Of a stretch of 64,000 bases of DNA, positions 16,856-27,070 are shown piece after piece. The stretch covers positions 1 to 64,000 of the forward strand of contig JAEUIH010000015.1 in assembly GCA_016795105.1 (NCBI GenBank). Direction: 5' to 3'. The stretch is from Planctomyces sp. (GTDB lineage: Bacteria; Planctomycetota; Planctomycetia; Planctomycetales; Planctomycetaceae). The notes under the pieces are model-generated. The model was not told where the DNA came from. It made no database searches and saw only the letters and a list, made by a program, of their open reading frames with translations. Both the position numbers and the translations under genes were made by a program. Numbering within the stretch: position 1 is the first letter of the stretch; every line of letters begins with the position of its first letter.

Positions 16856-17767
16856 ATGGCGGATCTCTATATCAGCTTTGCGTTCATGCTGGGACTCTGC
16901 AGCGTGCTGCTCGCGGTCGGGGTTCGCTGTGCACGCTGGTTTTCTCCAACTGCTCTCGTGCAGGTGCTCGGAGTCGCCGTTGTGCTGATGTCCAGCTACC
17001 TCATGTTTCTCTGGAATCAACCCATCATTGCCAGTCTGATCCCGTCGTCGGCGATCATCGTCCTCGGAAACTGGCTACCGCTGTTCGGCGCTTTCTTCGC
17101 GGGTGTCTGTGCCGGGACACGTCGAATCCATGTAGCTCGCCGAGCAAGCCTGACTGTCGCCACTGTCGCACTCTGCACCTACTCGCTCTTCGAACCCATG
17201 TCCGGCACCTCTCCAACCTGCCTTAGACTGAACGGTCAAGCAGCGCTGCAGTACCAAACCGCAGATACCACCTGTTCGCCAGTCTCCGGTGCCTGCCTGC
17301 TCCGCCTTCACGGAATCGCAGCTACAGAATGGGATATGGCGCCCCTGTGCCTCACTCGCGAAGGGACTCACTGGATGGGACTCTATCGAGGCATGAAACT
17401 CAAGGTTCAAAACACTGAATGGGATGTCGTGGTTGAACCCTTCAGTCTCGATCGCCTGAAGGCCGGAGAAATTCCTCGCGGTCCAGCAGTCCTGTCCCTG
17501 TCCTTTGATGATCGCTTTGGGTCGCAGTCTCTGGCTGCAGGCTTCTCTGAACTTAAAGGACATTCGGTTGTATTGCTGGATCATTCCGGCAGCAATACCC
17601 TCCAGATTTTCGATCCGTCACCAGAATTCGGATTCGAATCGTGGGATGAGTCGATTCTCTCGACCATCCAGGAAGGTGTCATGATCAGGTTGGTTCCTCG
17701 AAATCCGTCGGCCCGGAAACTGGACCTTGAACAGATCATCGTTGCGGAGCGGTCCGCTCGCCGCTGA
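16856..17767 (+). CDS. Membrane protein with C39-like cysteine peptidase domain
   Basis: 303 residues. ATG 16856 follows AGGAGG by 9 nt, which decides the start over an upstream TTG. Residues 1-112 contain about four hydrophobic helices. The C-terminal half resembles the peptidase C39 / papain-like fold: Gln134 and Cys140 in QYQTADTTCSPVSGACLL, His236 in GHSVVLLD and Asp253 in FDPS give a plausible oxyanion Gln and Cys-His-Asp triad. C39 domains cleave double-glycine leaders in bacteriocin exporters, but no ABC part is present here. This could be a stand-alone membrane peptidase acting on the periplasmic side; its substrate is unknown. It is monocistronic. Confidence 0.65.
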   Translation: MADLYISFAFMLGLCSVLLAVGVRCARWFSPTALVQVLGVAVVLMSSYLMFLWNQPIIASLIPSSAIIVLGNWLPLFGAFFAGVCAGTRRIHVARRASLTVATVALCTYSLFEPMSGTSPTCLRLNGQAALQYQTADTTCSPVSGACLLRLHGIAATEWDMAPLCLTREGTHWMGLYRGMKLKVQNTEWDVVVEPFSLDRLKAGEIPRGPAVLSLSFDDRFGSQSLAAGFSELKGHSVVLLDHSGSNTLQIFDPSPEFGFESWDESILSTIQEGVMIRLVPRNPSARKLDLEQIIVAERSARR

Positions 17768-18062
17768 TGATCCGCCGGTCGGGTGCGAAACCGCAGATGG
17801 ACGCGGATCAATGAGGGTTGATGATCGGCGCGATTGAGAATCCCAATCTGCTGGATGACCGTGACCTTTGCTCACAGCCCCATCAACACAGGAACACTCA
17901 TTCTTCTGCCTCCAGTCTTCTGACTCGCTTGTCTGTCACGTCTTGATTCGCCAGAACATATCTCCACTCACCCTCATGAGTGCTCGACCAAAGGCTCTTC
18001 ATCAAGGCTCATTCGTGACGACACCACAAAACAGACGGACATTTTTGACCGAATTCACGTTC

Positions 18063-20012
18063 ATGAAGGTACTGTTACGGATCTCGATCATCGTTTTACT
18101 GAACGTCGACTCTGTGTCTGGTAGACCGCAGGATGCTGAGATTCAACCAGCGGCGAATCTCTCAACTGTCAGCCATGCCAATCCCGATTTAGTCGCAGAT
18201 GTTGAGTTGTTCCGCAAGGGCGTTGCCTGGGCGCTGCGATATGACAGTCCATTGACGCCTGCCGACGAATTGCTGGTGAAGAATGCGATCGCCAGCGGCA
18301 ATCGACGGGCCGAAGAACTGGCAGTGAATATGACCAGCTGGACTGAAAAGAAGGGCAAAGTACTGCGAGGCTTTGTTTCCGCGGTGGATGGTTCTACACA
18401 GCCTTATGGCGTGATTATCCCGAAGAGTTATGATGGCACCCGACCAATGCGGCTCGATGTCGTGCTGCATGGCAGTTCAAAACCGGTTGGCATGAGTGAG
18501 CTGCGATTCGGCGCACGTTTTGACTCCGGAGACGACGATGAGAATCCAGCGCCAGACGTTGATTTTATCGAACTTCATCCACTGGGACGCGTTGAGAACT
18601 GTTACCGCTGGGCTGGCGAGACGGATGTGTTTGAAGCGGTTGACGCTGTCTGTCGGAACTACAATATCGACCGTGACCGAATCGTGCTTCGTGGCATGTC
18701 AATGGGAGCCTCGGGGACATGGCATCTGGGATTGAAATACCCGGACCTTTTTGTGGCGATCGGGCCATATTGTGGCTACGTCGACACGCATCGCTTTTCT
18801 GAGACACCAGTTCCCGGATTCATCAGAGTTGGTCCGCTGCCTCGGCATCAGGAAATGGGATTGCACATGCTGGACTCGGTGGACTATGCCGCGAATGCCG
18901 CTGTCGTTCCGGCAATCGCTGCCATCGGTGACCAGGACGTGTTCTTCCAGGCTCACGTCATCATGGGCGAAGCATTCGCAAAGGAGAAACTTCCGTTCGT
19001 CAACCTGATCTCTGCGGGCACCGGCCATGTCATCGATCCCATGACTCACAATGAGCAAATGCGGCGCATCGGAGAATTCGCCGCGCAAGGGCTCAACCAC
19101 GCACCAGACCACCTTCGCTTCGTGACATGGACGCTCAAATACAATCGTTGTCACTGGCTCGAAGTGCTGGCGCTTAAGCAGCACTACGAACGCGCGGAGA
19201 TGATCGCTAACGTGGCAGAGGATGGCAGTGTCGAGATTGACGAACCCACGAACATTACTCATTTTGCCATTCATCCACCGATGCTCAGGAACGCGAAGAC
19301 CATGCTCAGAATCGGGGGAATGGAAGTGGCGTTACCGCAGCGCGACACTGCACTTGTGATCTCACACAAAGACGGGAAATGGCAATGCTCTGGTGCTCGC
19401 AGTGATCTTGTTACGACCGGAAAACGCCCCGGTCTCCAGGGGCCGATTGACGATGCGTTCTCCGGGCCGTTCTTGTGTGTGCGAGGTACCGGTAAACCGT
19501 GGAACTCAGAAGTGAATCACTGGGCATCGGCCAGCCTGCGACGCTTCGAATATGAATGGGCTCGCTACATGCGTGGCGATCTTCCGATCAAGAACGATAC
19601 GGACGTCACTGAAGCCGATGTGCGCGACAAGCACCTGATTCTTTTTGGGGATCCCGGCAGCAATTCGTGGATTGCAAAAGCTCTGCCGAATTTGCCCGTG
19701 AAGTGGACACCCGATGCCGTAGATCTCCATGAAGAAACGTATGCGGCCCTGGATCACGCTCCTGTTCTGATTTGTGCCAGCCCGCTTGCAGCCGACCGTT
19801 ACGTTGTCATCAACAGTGGCCATACGTTCCACGAGAAGGAGTTCGCGGCATTCAACTATCTGCTCTTCCCGCGACTCGGCGACTGGGCCATCATGAAAAT
19901 ATCATCGGGATCAGAGAAATGGGAGCCAATGTCCGCGGCGTTCCCGGAGGAGATTGTTCGAGCCGGCTACTTTGATGAGCAGTGGAATGGCGTCATGATC
20001 GCGGAGCCGTAG
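18063..20012 (+). CDS. Secreted alpha/beta hydrolase (prolyl-oligopeptidase/esterase type)
   Basis: 649 residues from ATG 18063 (MKVLLRISIIVLLNVDSVSG), which gives a signal-peptide-like N-terminus; the frame is open further upstream without a signal. After a helical region there is a hydrolase domain: RLDVVLHGSS (oxyanion strand), DVDFIELHPLGR, and nucleophile Ser213 in LRGMSMGASGTWHLG (GxSxG variant GMSMG). His in GTGHVID near residue 320 is a candidate triad His. The remaining 300 residues form a beta-rich C-terminal region of no known family. It is probably an extracytoplasmic esterase or peptidase of the type found beside planctomycete polysaccharide loci; substrate unknown. No obvious operon partner. 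Confidence 0.75.
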   Translation: MKVLLRISIIVLLNVDSVSGRPQDAEIQPAANLSTVSHANPDLVADVELFRKGVAWALRYDSPLTPADELLVKNAIASGNRRAEELAVNMTSWTEKKGKVLRGFVSAVDGSTQPYGVIIPKSYDGTRPMRLDVVLHGSSKPVGMSELRFGARFDSGDDDENPAPDVDFIELHPLGRVENCYRWAGETDVFEAVDAVCRNYNIDRDRIVLRGMSMGASGTWHLGLKYPDLFVAIGPYCGYVDTHRFSETPVPGFIRVGPLPRHQEMGLHMLDSVDYAANAAVVPAIAAIGDQDVFFQAHVIMGEAFAKEKLPFVNLISAGTGHVIDPMTHNEQMRRIGEFAAQGLNHAPDHLRFVTWTLKYNRCHWLEVLALKQHYERAEMIANVAEDGSVEIDEPTNITHFAIHPPMLRNAKTMLRIGGMEVALPQRDTALVISHKDGKWQCSGARSDLVTTGKRPGLQGPIDDAFSGPFLCVRGTGKPWNSEVNHWASASLRRFEYEWARYMRGDLPIKNDTDVTEADVRDKHLILFGDPGSNSWIAKALPNLPVKWTPDAVDLHEETYAALDHAPVLICASPLAADRYVVINSGHTFHEKEFAAFNYLLFPRLGDWAIMKISSGSEKWEPMSAAFPEEIVRAGYFDEQWNGVMIAEP

Positions 20013-20282
20013 AGTTGAGAGCACGATCTCAGTGAGATTGATAACAATTCAAAAGTCAGGGAATCCAAAATTAGACAGACTCCTGAAACGACCTCGGAGT
20101 TATGCTCAGAGCGTGCGTACAGGCTTCGATCAAATTGCCTCTCCATTGAATTCCTCAAGTCGCAAATCAACGAATACGGATGGTCGCCTGAGTTGAATGT
20201 TGCTCCCAAATGGAACATTCTTCGTTGCCAACCGGCAACTCAATCGCGCGAAGATAAGTCCAACCCAAGGTGTGTCCAGGTC

Positions 20283-21038
20283 ATGTTCGAGCCCTTGAAT
20301 CGAATTTCGTCGGGTGTTGTGTGCCTGATGTTTCTGCTTTGGCCAATGATGGGTTGTTCCTCGCCGACTCAGCGTGAAATCGGTGACAGGTACAAAACGC
20401 AGATCGATCAACTGGTGTCCGACTTTCGTGAGTTGGCGTCCGCCATTCCCAGGCAAGATGCAGAACTGACTGGTGAACCGCTCAATCCGACTCCGTACTA
20501 TCACATCGCTGACCCGATGTCGAATATGGTGGTTCTGTCTCGACAGGAACTGGATGGCGAATATCACGATATCAATGACTCAAAAAACTTTTCGCTCTTC
20601 GCAGCGGAAGAGCTGAAGAATCAACTCGATGCAAGGTATCTTGCAGAGCCTGCTGAGAACGCGGCACGATTCGACGCTGAGATGAAGGCACTTGGTGAAA
20701 CGCCTTATGTTCTGGCCTACGACCTGATCGATTTTAAGCCTGCAGTCTTCTCAGACAGTACTTTCGAGATAGCTCCGATGCGGATGGCCGTTTCCCTGTA
20801 CGACCGACGCACCAAACAGTGGAGGGCCTGTCGGTTGTTCGAATTCATGCCTCCCGATGAAATAGAGTTCAAATATAAGGAATGGGAAAAAGAAGCGACG
20901 GCCCACTCTGAACTTGGCGAACACTTCCGGAAGCAGGCTACTGAGCAGATTTCGAAATACGTCTCTGCAACTTTGGGAGGAAGAGCTGAGTTCGATCTTT
21001 ACGCCGTTCGGTTCGACGGCACACGTTTTGAACCGTGA
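20283..21038 (+). CDS. Predicted lipoprotein of unknown function
   Basis: 251 residues from ATG 20283. The hydrophobic N-terminus ends in WPMMGCSS, a lipobox-like site with Cys25. The mature part is helical and acidic, with no recognised domain. The frame is open for 30 codons upstream, but only the chosen Met gives a sensible signal. It lies alone on the plus strand between the hydrolase and the Bax-inhibitor gene. Confidence 0.7.
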   Translation: MFEPLNRISSGVVCLMFLLWPMMGCSSPTQREIGDRYKTQIDQLVSDFRELASAIPRQDAELTGEPLNPTPYYHIADPMSNMVVLSRQELDGEYHDINDSKNFSLFAAEELKNQLDARYLAEPAENAARFDAEMKALGETPYVLAYDLIDFKPAVFSDSTFEIAPMRMAVSLYDRRTKQWRACRLFEFMPPDEIEFKYKEWEKEATAHSELGEHFRKQATEQISKYVSATLGGRAEFDLYAVRFDGTRFEP

Positions 21039-21289
21039 AGAGTTTCCAAACAGCTGATGAACGCTCATGAACGGTAATATCAACCAGGAACCGCATCCAA
21101 AGTCGTCTTTTATGGTTGAGGTTGTCTTTTGTGGTTGAGCAGGTCGTGATAGTGTGTTCCTGATCTGGTCTTTGGGATTGCATACCGGACAATGTCTGCG
21201 GAGAATTGCTTCAGGCAGGCAACGTGATCCGTTCACCGCGATGCGTCAATTTTGTATCGTGGAATTGTCCAGAAAACCGAGGTTGTTTC

Positions 21290-22057
21290 ATGCGCAGCGG
21301 AAATCCGACTCTGAACTCAAACACGTTTCAGGATATGGGCGCGTTTTCTGGCCGCATGGCGACTGCTGAATCTGCGACGATGACCATTCAGGGGACTGCT
21401 CTGAAGACGTTCGTACTCCTGATGATCGCATTTGCAACGGCTGGATTCTCATGGGTTCGAGTCATGGGGGGCGGCAACCTGAATTTTGGCGCTGTTGCTC
21501 CATGGATGTTTGGTGGCATGATCGTGTCACTGATCTTGTCGGTGATCATCTGTTTTAAGCCGACCACATCTCCCTTTCTGGCACCTCTCTACGCCGCAGC
21601 AGAGGGTGTTTTCCTCGGAGGTATTTCTGCACTCTTTGAATTGCGATATCCCGGAATCGTAGTCATGGCGGTGGGTTGCACCTTTGGAACACTCGCCGGC
21701 CTGCTCATGGCATATGTCTCAGGACTGATCAAAGCGACGGAGAATTTCAAGCTGGGAGTCACAGCCGCCACGATTGGCATTGGTTTGATGTACCTGGTCT
21801 CCTTTATTGGGAGCTTCTTTGGATTTGGAATACCGTTCATTCATTCTGCAGGATGGATCGGAATCGGATTTAGTATTTTCGTGGTCATCATTGCCGCGAT
21901 GAATCTGGTATTGGACTTCGACTTCATTGAGGACGCGGCTGAGAGGGGAGCCCCCAAGCATCTGGAGTGGTATGGAGCATTTGCACTCATGGTGACGCTC
22001 GTCTGGCTGTATCTCGAAATCCTGCGTCTCCTCGCAAAACTGAACGATCGCAGATAA
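21290..22057 (+). CDS. Bax inhibitor-1/YccA-family membrane protein
   Basis: 255 residues, ATG 21290. After a polar N-terminus with RSGNPTLN and F-Q-D-M-G, typical of the bacterial subfamily, there are seven predicted transmembrane helices (TFVLLMIAFATAGFSWV ... MFGGMIVSLILSVIICF ... FAFALMVTLVWLYLEILRLL in pattern). It also has the internal motif GVFLGGISALFE and a conserved C-terminal DFIEDAAERGAPKHLEWYGAFA segment with acidic residues of the calcium-leak pore. The family forms pH-gated Ca2+ channels and interacts with FtsH in bacteria; the role here is inferred. No operon partner is evident. Confidence 0.85.
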   Translation: MRSGNPTLNSNTFQDMGAFSGRMATAESATMTIQGTALKTFVLLMIAFATAGFSWVRVMGGGNLNFGAVAPWMFGGMIVSLILSVIICFKPTTSPFLAPLYAAAEGVFLGGISALFELRYPGIVVMAVGCTFGTLAGLLMAYVSGLIKATENFKLGVTAATIGIGLMYLVSFIGSFFGFGIPFIHSAGWIGIGFSIFVVIIAAMNLVLDFDFIEDAAERGAPKHLEWYGAFALMVTLVWLYLEILRLLAKLNDRR

Positions 22058-22130
22058 TCGCCCAGCGCGGTTTCGCTTCGCTCAGCCGCAACCAAGTTCA
22101 GTCGAGGGAATCGAACCGTTGGTTGAATTC

Positions 22131-22815
22131 GAATCGCAGGCAGGGCCGGCGGTTTAACCACGAAAGACACGAACCACACGAAAGAGCTGCAGGGGGCGTT
22201 TGTCGTCCAGCAGATTCACGGAGGCGGCAGATTGATGTATGGCAGAAGAATGGTGGCAGAAGAATGGTTGGGCCCTGCATTCTTCTGACCTCATTTTCTT
22301 GCCAATTGAGAATTCTCCAAGAGAGCGTTTGTGGCTTTGAATTCAAGTCGCAGGCAGGACTCGCGTTTTGACCACGGAAGACGCGGAAATGACGGAAGAA
22401 TCGCAGAAGTACTCGATTGTGTTTTTTTTGTGTCTTTCGTGGTTACCAATCACGCTGGCTACGCGCCGGATGCCATCAGGGGCGGACACTGGGGCTCGAC
22501 ATCAAGACGGAGCGTGATGAGTACTTTTTCAACCACGAAAGACACGAAAGAATCGCAGGGCGTCAAGAGATCGGGATATGGCAGAAGAATGTGGGCAGGA
22601 GAATGGCAGAGTCCGGCATTCTTTTGCCCTCATTCTCTTGTCAATTGAGAAGACTCCAGGACAGTGTTTCTGGCGTTGAATTCAAGTCGCAGGCAGGGCT
22701 GGCGTTTTGACCACGGAAGACGCGGAAGAGACGGAAGCAATCGCAGAAGTACTCGATTGTATTTTTTCGTGTCTTTCGTGTATTTCGTGGTTACCAATCA
22801 CGCTGGCTACGCGCT
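22131..22815. repeat. Mosaic array of fold-back intergenic repeats
   Basis: Three copies of unit I (AATCGCAGGCAGG ... ACCACGGAAGACGCGGAA ... CGTGTCTTTCGTGGTT) start near 22131 (truncated), 22344 and 22683. Two copies of unit II (GGCAGAAGAATG ... CATTCTTCTGCC fold-back) lie between them, near 22241-22305 and 22580-22650. A palindromic REP-like piece sits at 22503-22528. The units alternate I-II-I-REP-II-I. Similar units recur at 35482-35612 and 52682-52885. Confidence 0.75.
22503..22528. repeat. REP-like palindrome, degenerate copy
   Basis: The right arm GGAGCGTGATGAGTACTTT is intact; the left arm CATCAAGA is decayed relative to the perfect copy at 41291-41326. Confidence 0.6.
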
Positions 22816-23117
22816 GGATGCTGGGGTATTTTGTGAACAATCCTAAGAACTCTTTGCCCGTTCCGGCGGCGTTTCTGCCTGACTGCTGAGCGTTCTGCAG
22901 CACCCGCGTTTGGACCTGCTCGACTGCCAATGAACGACTTGGCGTTTTCAGGGAATTGCCTGCTGCAATGATTGACATTCGTTGGTCAATCACGTCACTC
23001 TGGGCGAAATGAGCAGGAATGCTGACTGAGGTTCCGATCACGAACGGATTGAACGTTCAATCAACAGACCGCATGTCAAGGTCGAAGACCTTTTCGATAC
23101 TTCAAAGTGACTACACG

Positions 23118-25853
23118 ATGAATCAAACGAAATTCGCTCGACGCCGGGACTTGCGAAACCTGTTCCTGCTGACATTTCTTGTCGCAGCCTGCGGCGGCCT
23201 GATGGCTGACGAAATTCAAACGGACGTTAAGCCCGACGATAAGCCTGCAGCAGCTGTGGAATCCTCAACAGCGCCAGACAAGGTTGTTGCCTTGGTTGGT
23301 GGGCGAGTCGTGACCATGAGCTCCGCCGGTGTTCTGGAAGACGCGACTGTCGTCATTACCGGAGACAAGATCTCTGCCATCGGCAAAGACGTTCAAATCC
23401 CGGAACATGCCACGAGGATTGATGTGACCGGGATGACGGTTGCTCCGGGGTTGATCGACTGCCGCAGCAGTTTGTGGCTCGCAACGGATTCGATTTCCGC
23501 GTCTGCTGAGGACGGCAGTCTGAAAGCCATTGACGGGGTCGATCCATTCTCTGACTCATGGGTTGAAGTTTCTCGACAGGGAGTCACCGCGGTTTCTGTT
23601 CAGCCGAGCGGCCCACTGGGTGGCCTGAGTGTTGTACTCAGAGTTGCTCCCGCGACTTCCGTAGCTGAACTCGTCATCAGACACGATGCATCAATGCAGG
23701 CGTCGCTCGGACTTTCGGGCGCAGCGGGCAATTCACGAGACCGATATCTTCAGTACGAATCGCTGAAGAAGGTCCTGACCGCCGCCAAAACGTATAAAGA
23801 GGAGTGGGAAAAGTACGAAGAGGCCGTCAGGAAGGCGGCTGAGACACCTAAGGAAGCCGACAAGCCAGCCGCTGACAGTCAGAAGACCGAAGCCCCCCCA
23901 ACTGAATCACAACGTTCATCAGATTCACAGCGACCGTCCGGCGGAGAACGGCCCCCAGGCGGCAGCGGCCGTGGAGAATCTCGCCGACGTGGCGAAGGCC
24001 GTCCCGGTTTTGGTCGACCGCCCGGTGCTGGTGGGCCTCCGGACGCTGGCGGGCCTCCAGGTGCTGGTGCAGAACCTTCGAAAGACGGTGACACAAAACC
24101 TGCTTCTGCGGGATCGACGGACGAGAAGAAGCCGGAGCTTCCAAAGAAGCCAAAGAGCGATCCTGTAAAGGACCTGTTGGTGAAGGTCCTGAAAAAGGAG
24201 CTGCCGCTTCGGATTGAAGTTCATCGCGCCGATGATATTGCGAATGCGTTTCAGCTGGCAAAAGACTTTGATCTGACGTTCGTTTATGAAGGGATCAGTC
24301 AGGCGGGCCGCTCATGGGAGACACTCGCCGCACAGCATCCTCCCGTGATTGCCGGGCCGTTTGCCGCGTTTGAAGCAACTCCATCGTATGCCAGCAGCAA
24401 AGAAGATCGCTATGAGAAGCTGAAGAATGTTGAAGGCCTGATTGCAGTTGCCACGTTTTCGAAGGACCCTCGGGGATCGCGGCTGATTCGTTTCCATGCA
24501 GCTGAAGCAATTGCATCTGGATTGACGCCGGAGCAGGCGATGCGAGCCATCACGATTGATGCTGCACGAGTCCTTGGAATCGATGCCGAAACAGGCTCAC
24601 TTCAGCCGGGTAAGCATGCAGATATTGTGGTCGTTGCCGGAGATCCTTTGAATCCGGCTGCCCCGGTGAAGCTGACGATTTCGCATGGAGACATTGTTTA
24701 TCAAGCCGGCGATGTGCAATCTGTAGTACTCGGCAATCTTGTGGACGTACCGACGCTTCCCGGTGTTCTTCCGACCGACTTCGCGATTGTCAGCCAACAG
24801 GTTCTGTATCCGGATGGTCAGCTGGCACCTGCTGCAATTCAGGTCAAGGGCGGGCAAATCGTCAGTGTCAATGCAGCAACGACTGAGACGGGAGGATTAC
24901 CCGTATTTGACATGGGTTCCGCGGTCATTTCACCGGGCTTGATTGTCGGTCATTATTCCGAAGTGGATGTTGAATCAACGGACGCTGTAGCATCTCAAAT
25001 TCGTGCGATTGATTCATTCTCGCCGGACAGTGCTGCTCTTCGCAAGCTCAGTCATGCGGGCTTCACCGCCGTGATGCTGGCTCCGGATTCGAAAAGTGTG
25101 GTTGCCGGACAGGTCGGATGTGTCCGATTTCTTGCGAAGGATCAGGTGCTGCATTTGAACGATCAACCTGTTCTGCCTGCATCCAAATTTGTCCTAACAG
25201 CAGAAGCTCGACTTGGTGATCGCTATCCCGCATCACTCTCCGGGCAGCTGAGTTTACTGAATCAGTATTTTTCCGGGACACCAGTTTCTTCAAACCTCTA
25301 CGTCCCCGACTCGGTTCGCAGCTTGTTGACCGCTGAACATGAACGCGTTCTTGGAACTTTGAAGAACAGGTCCACCGTCGCCATCATTGAAGCGTCTTCA
25401 TCACCGGAAGTCGACGCGGCTGTTTCATTGATAAAGCGATTCGAATTGAATGCAATGATCTTACATCCGGAAGATCCCCAGACGTCAATCGACGCTCTTC
25501 AGCAACTGCAGGCCGGATTGATTGTCCGAACCTCTCGCACGACAGATCGTGACTGGTATGCTCAGGATATTGCTGCGGCATCGAACAAAGGCATCAAAAT
25601 TGCCGTCTCCGGTAGCGATGCCTCGGGAATGCGACAAACTTTAGCAGTTCTCACAAACGCCGGCATGAGTCCCGAAGCGGCATTGCGGTCCGTTACCAGT
25701 GACGCCGCCGATCGTTTCGGCCTGATGAATCTCGGCAGGCTGGCAGAGAATTCCGCTGCGGACATTGTGATCTGGAGTGGTTCTCCGTTGAATCCTTCTG
25801 CTCGCCCGATTCACGTGATCGTTGATGGTCGCCTTATGAAAGACGCACAATGA
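23118..25853 (+). CDS. Exported double amidohydrolase-fold protein 1 (metal ligands lost)
   Basis: 911 residues from ATG 23118 (MNQTKFARRRDLRNLFLLTF); upstream frame rejected for lack of a signal. The signal ends in VAACGG, which also fits a lipobox (Cys25). Two amidohydrolase units follow. Each has the small beta-sandwich opening (VVALVGGRVVTMSSAGVLEDATVVITGDKI in pattern) and the closing ITIDAARVLGIDAETGSLQPGKHADIVVVAGDPL / RFGLMNLGRLAENSAADIVIWSGSPL. At the metal-binding position, where enzymes read PGLIDxHxH, unit 1 has PGLIDCRSSLW and unit 2 PGLIVGHYSEV. Hence both are probably inactive. A Gly/Pro/Arg-rich linker of about 90 residues interrupts unit 1. It is the first gene of a seven-gene operon and overlaps the next gene by ATGA. 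Confidence 0.85.
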   Translation: MNQTKFARRRDLRNLFLLTFLVAACGGLMADEIQTDVKPDDKPAAAVESSTAPDKVVALVGGRVVTMSSAGVLEDATVVITGDKISAIGKDVQIPEHATRIDVTGMTVAPGLIDCRSSLWLATDSISASAEDGSLKAIDGVDPFSDSWVEVSRQGVTAVSVQPSGPLGGLSVVLRVAPATSVAELVIRHDASMQASLGLSGAAGNSRDRYLQYESLKKVLTAAKTYKEEWEKYEEAVRKAAETPKEADKPAADSQKTEAPPTESQRSSDSQRPSGGERPPGGSGRGESRRRGEGRPGFGRPPGAGGPPDAGGPPGAGAEPSKDGDTKPASAGSTDEKKPELPKKPKSDPVKDLLVKVLKKELPLRIEVHRADDIANAFQLAKDFDLTFVYEGISQAGRSWETLAAQHPPVIAGPFAAFEATPSYASSKEDRYEKLKNVEGLIAVATFSKDPRGSRLIRFHAAEAIASGLTPEQAMRAITIDAARVLGIDAETGSLQPGKHADIVVVAGDPLNPAAPVKLTISHGDIVYQAGDVQSVVLGNLVDVPTLPGVLPTDFAIVSQQVLYPDGQLAPAAIQVKGGQIVSVNAATTETGGLPVFDMGSAVISPGLIVGHYSEVDVESTDAVASQIRAIDSFSPDSAALRKLSHAGFTAVMLAPDSKSVVAGQVGCVRFLAKDQVLHLNDQPVLPASKFVLTAEARLGDRYPASLSGQLSLLNQYFSGTPVSSNLYVPDSVRSLLTAEHERVLGTLKNRSTVAIIEASSSPEVDAAVSLIKRFELNAMILHPEDPQTSIDALQQLQAGLIVRTSRTTDRDWYAQDIAAASNKGIKIAVSGSDASGMRQTLAVLTNAGMSPEAALRSVTSDAADRFGLMNLGRLAENSAADIVIWSGSPLNPSARPIHVIVDGRLMKDAQ

Positions 25854-27070
25854 AGATCACTCAAATGACGATCACAAAGACGTTGGTTCGAACAACGTTG
25901 ATGAAAGCAGTGGCCATCGTATTTGCGATTGGCTGCGGCAGTACGGTCAGCGTAATCGCTGACGAACCAGAGGTGTCTGGTGACAAAACTGTGTTGATCA
26001 AAGCCGAAGTGATTCACACCGGCACGGGAGAGATCCTTCGACCGGGCTGCGTATTGATCAGGGATGGTAAAATTGTCGAAATCGGTGAATCGCTTTCGGT
26101 TGAGGGTGTGAAAGTTGTCGAAGTGAAGAGTCTGATACCGGGGCTCGTCGATGCGGCATCCCGAATTGGCGCCGGGCGTCTGGATGACGAACGGACAGAC
26201 GAGATCACTCCGGATTTGGCTTCTGTATCGATCGTCGACTGGAAAGACATTGACTTCCTTCAGCAGCTGTCCGGAGGAACCACGTGCGTTCATCTGACCC
26301 CTGGTACTTCAAACGTCGTTGCAGGGTTGACAAGTGCGGTGAAGACGGCAGGAACGATCGACCGTCGCATCGTTGCAGAGCGAACGGGGCTGGCGATTTC
26401 CGTTTGCAGCGATCCCGCGTCGGGAAACAATGCAAGGTCTCGGCCCGACAGTATCTACATCCGTCAGCCGACGAATCGAATGGGTGTCGTGTGGATGTTG
26501 CGAAACGCATTTCATGCAACTCAGAATGACAAGTTCGCTTCGCCTGCAATGAAGGATGTGACCGCAGGTACGCTGCCCGTTTTCGCCGTCAGCCGGACTC
26601 AGCATGACATTCAGGCGCTGATGACTCTGGCCGATGAGTTTTCATTCCATCCAACACTCATTGGCGGACAGGAGTGCTGGAAGGTCACCGATGAAATTGC
26701 CGAGCGAAAGATGTCTGTCATCCTTCAGAGAGTAATTCCGGGCTCATCCCGTGGAGATGAACGGACGCGAATCAGTGCCGACATGGCAGCTCGCCTGAAC
26801 AAATCCGGCGCCACGTTTTGTCTTTCAGGGGGTGATCTGCTGGACCAGATGCGGTTTGCTGTCCGGTTTGGCCTTCCGGCTGAATCGGCTTTAGCGTCAA
26901 TCACCGCCAGCCCGGCAGCGATTTTGAAAATTGACGACCGCGTTGGATCAATTGTTGTTGGCAAGGATGCTGATCTTGTTGCGATGACAGGCGATCCTCT
27001 GGAATTTTCAACAGCGATTCAATGGGTCATGGTTGATGGTGCGATTCAATTTGAACAGGCAGGCAACTGA
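25850..27070 (+). CDS. Exported amidohydrolase-fold protein 2 (metal ligands lost)
   Basis: 406 residues with a signal peptide around MKAVAIVFAIGCGSTVSVIA. One amidohydrolase unit: N-terminal composite strands (VLIKAEVIHTGTGEILRPGCVLIRDGKI in pattern), barrel, and the C-terminal ASPAAILKIDDRVGSIVVGKDADLVAMTGDPL. The HxH motif is replaced (PGLVDAASRIG), and the later barrel histidines are not found, so no hydrolase activity is expected. The start overlaps the previous stop (ATGA) and the stop overlaps the next start by one base (TGATG). Confidence 0.85.
   Translation: MKITQMTITKTLVRTTLMKAVAIVFAIGCGSTVSVIADEPEVSGDKTVLIKAEVIHTGTGEILRPGCVLIRDGKIVEIGESLSVEGVKVVEVKSLIPGLVDAASRIGAGRLDDERTDEITPDLASVSIVDWKDIDFLQQLSGGTTCVHLTPGTSNVVAGLTSAVKTAGTIDRRIVAERTGLAISVCSDPASGNNARSRPDSIYIRQPTNRMGVVWMLRNAFHATQNDKFASPAMKDVTAGTLPVFAVSRTQHDIQALMTLADEFSFHPTLIGGQECWKVTDEIAERKMSVILQRVIPGSSRGDERTRISADMAARLNKSGATFCLSGGDLLDQMRFAVRFGLPAESALASITASPAAILKIDDRVGSIVVGKDADLVAMTGDPLEFSTAIQWVMVDGAIQFEQAGN

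Larger units (their letters stand above)
22058..23117. other. Gene-free region upstream of the amidohydrolase operon, mostly repeats
   Basis: 22131-22815 is a mosaic of dispersed repeats described separately. 22820-23117 has no supported gene; open frames on either strand run into the repeats. The operon promoter must lie within the last 250 nt or so before ATG 23118, but no clear -35/-10 pair was recognised. Confidence 0.55.

Noticed and set aside
22131-22815. CRISPR-like regular repeats
   Set aside because: Units are of unequal length, alternate in type and have no regular spacers; no cas genes are present.
22098-23041. Several frames of 60-134 codons in the repeat mosaic
   Set aside because: They run through fold-back repeats; the same peptides recur wherever the repeats do.
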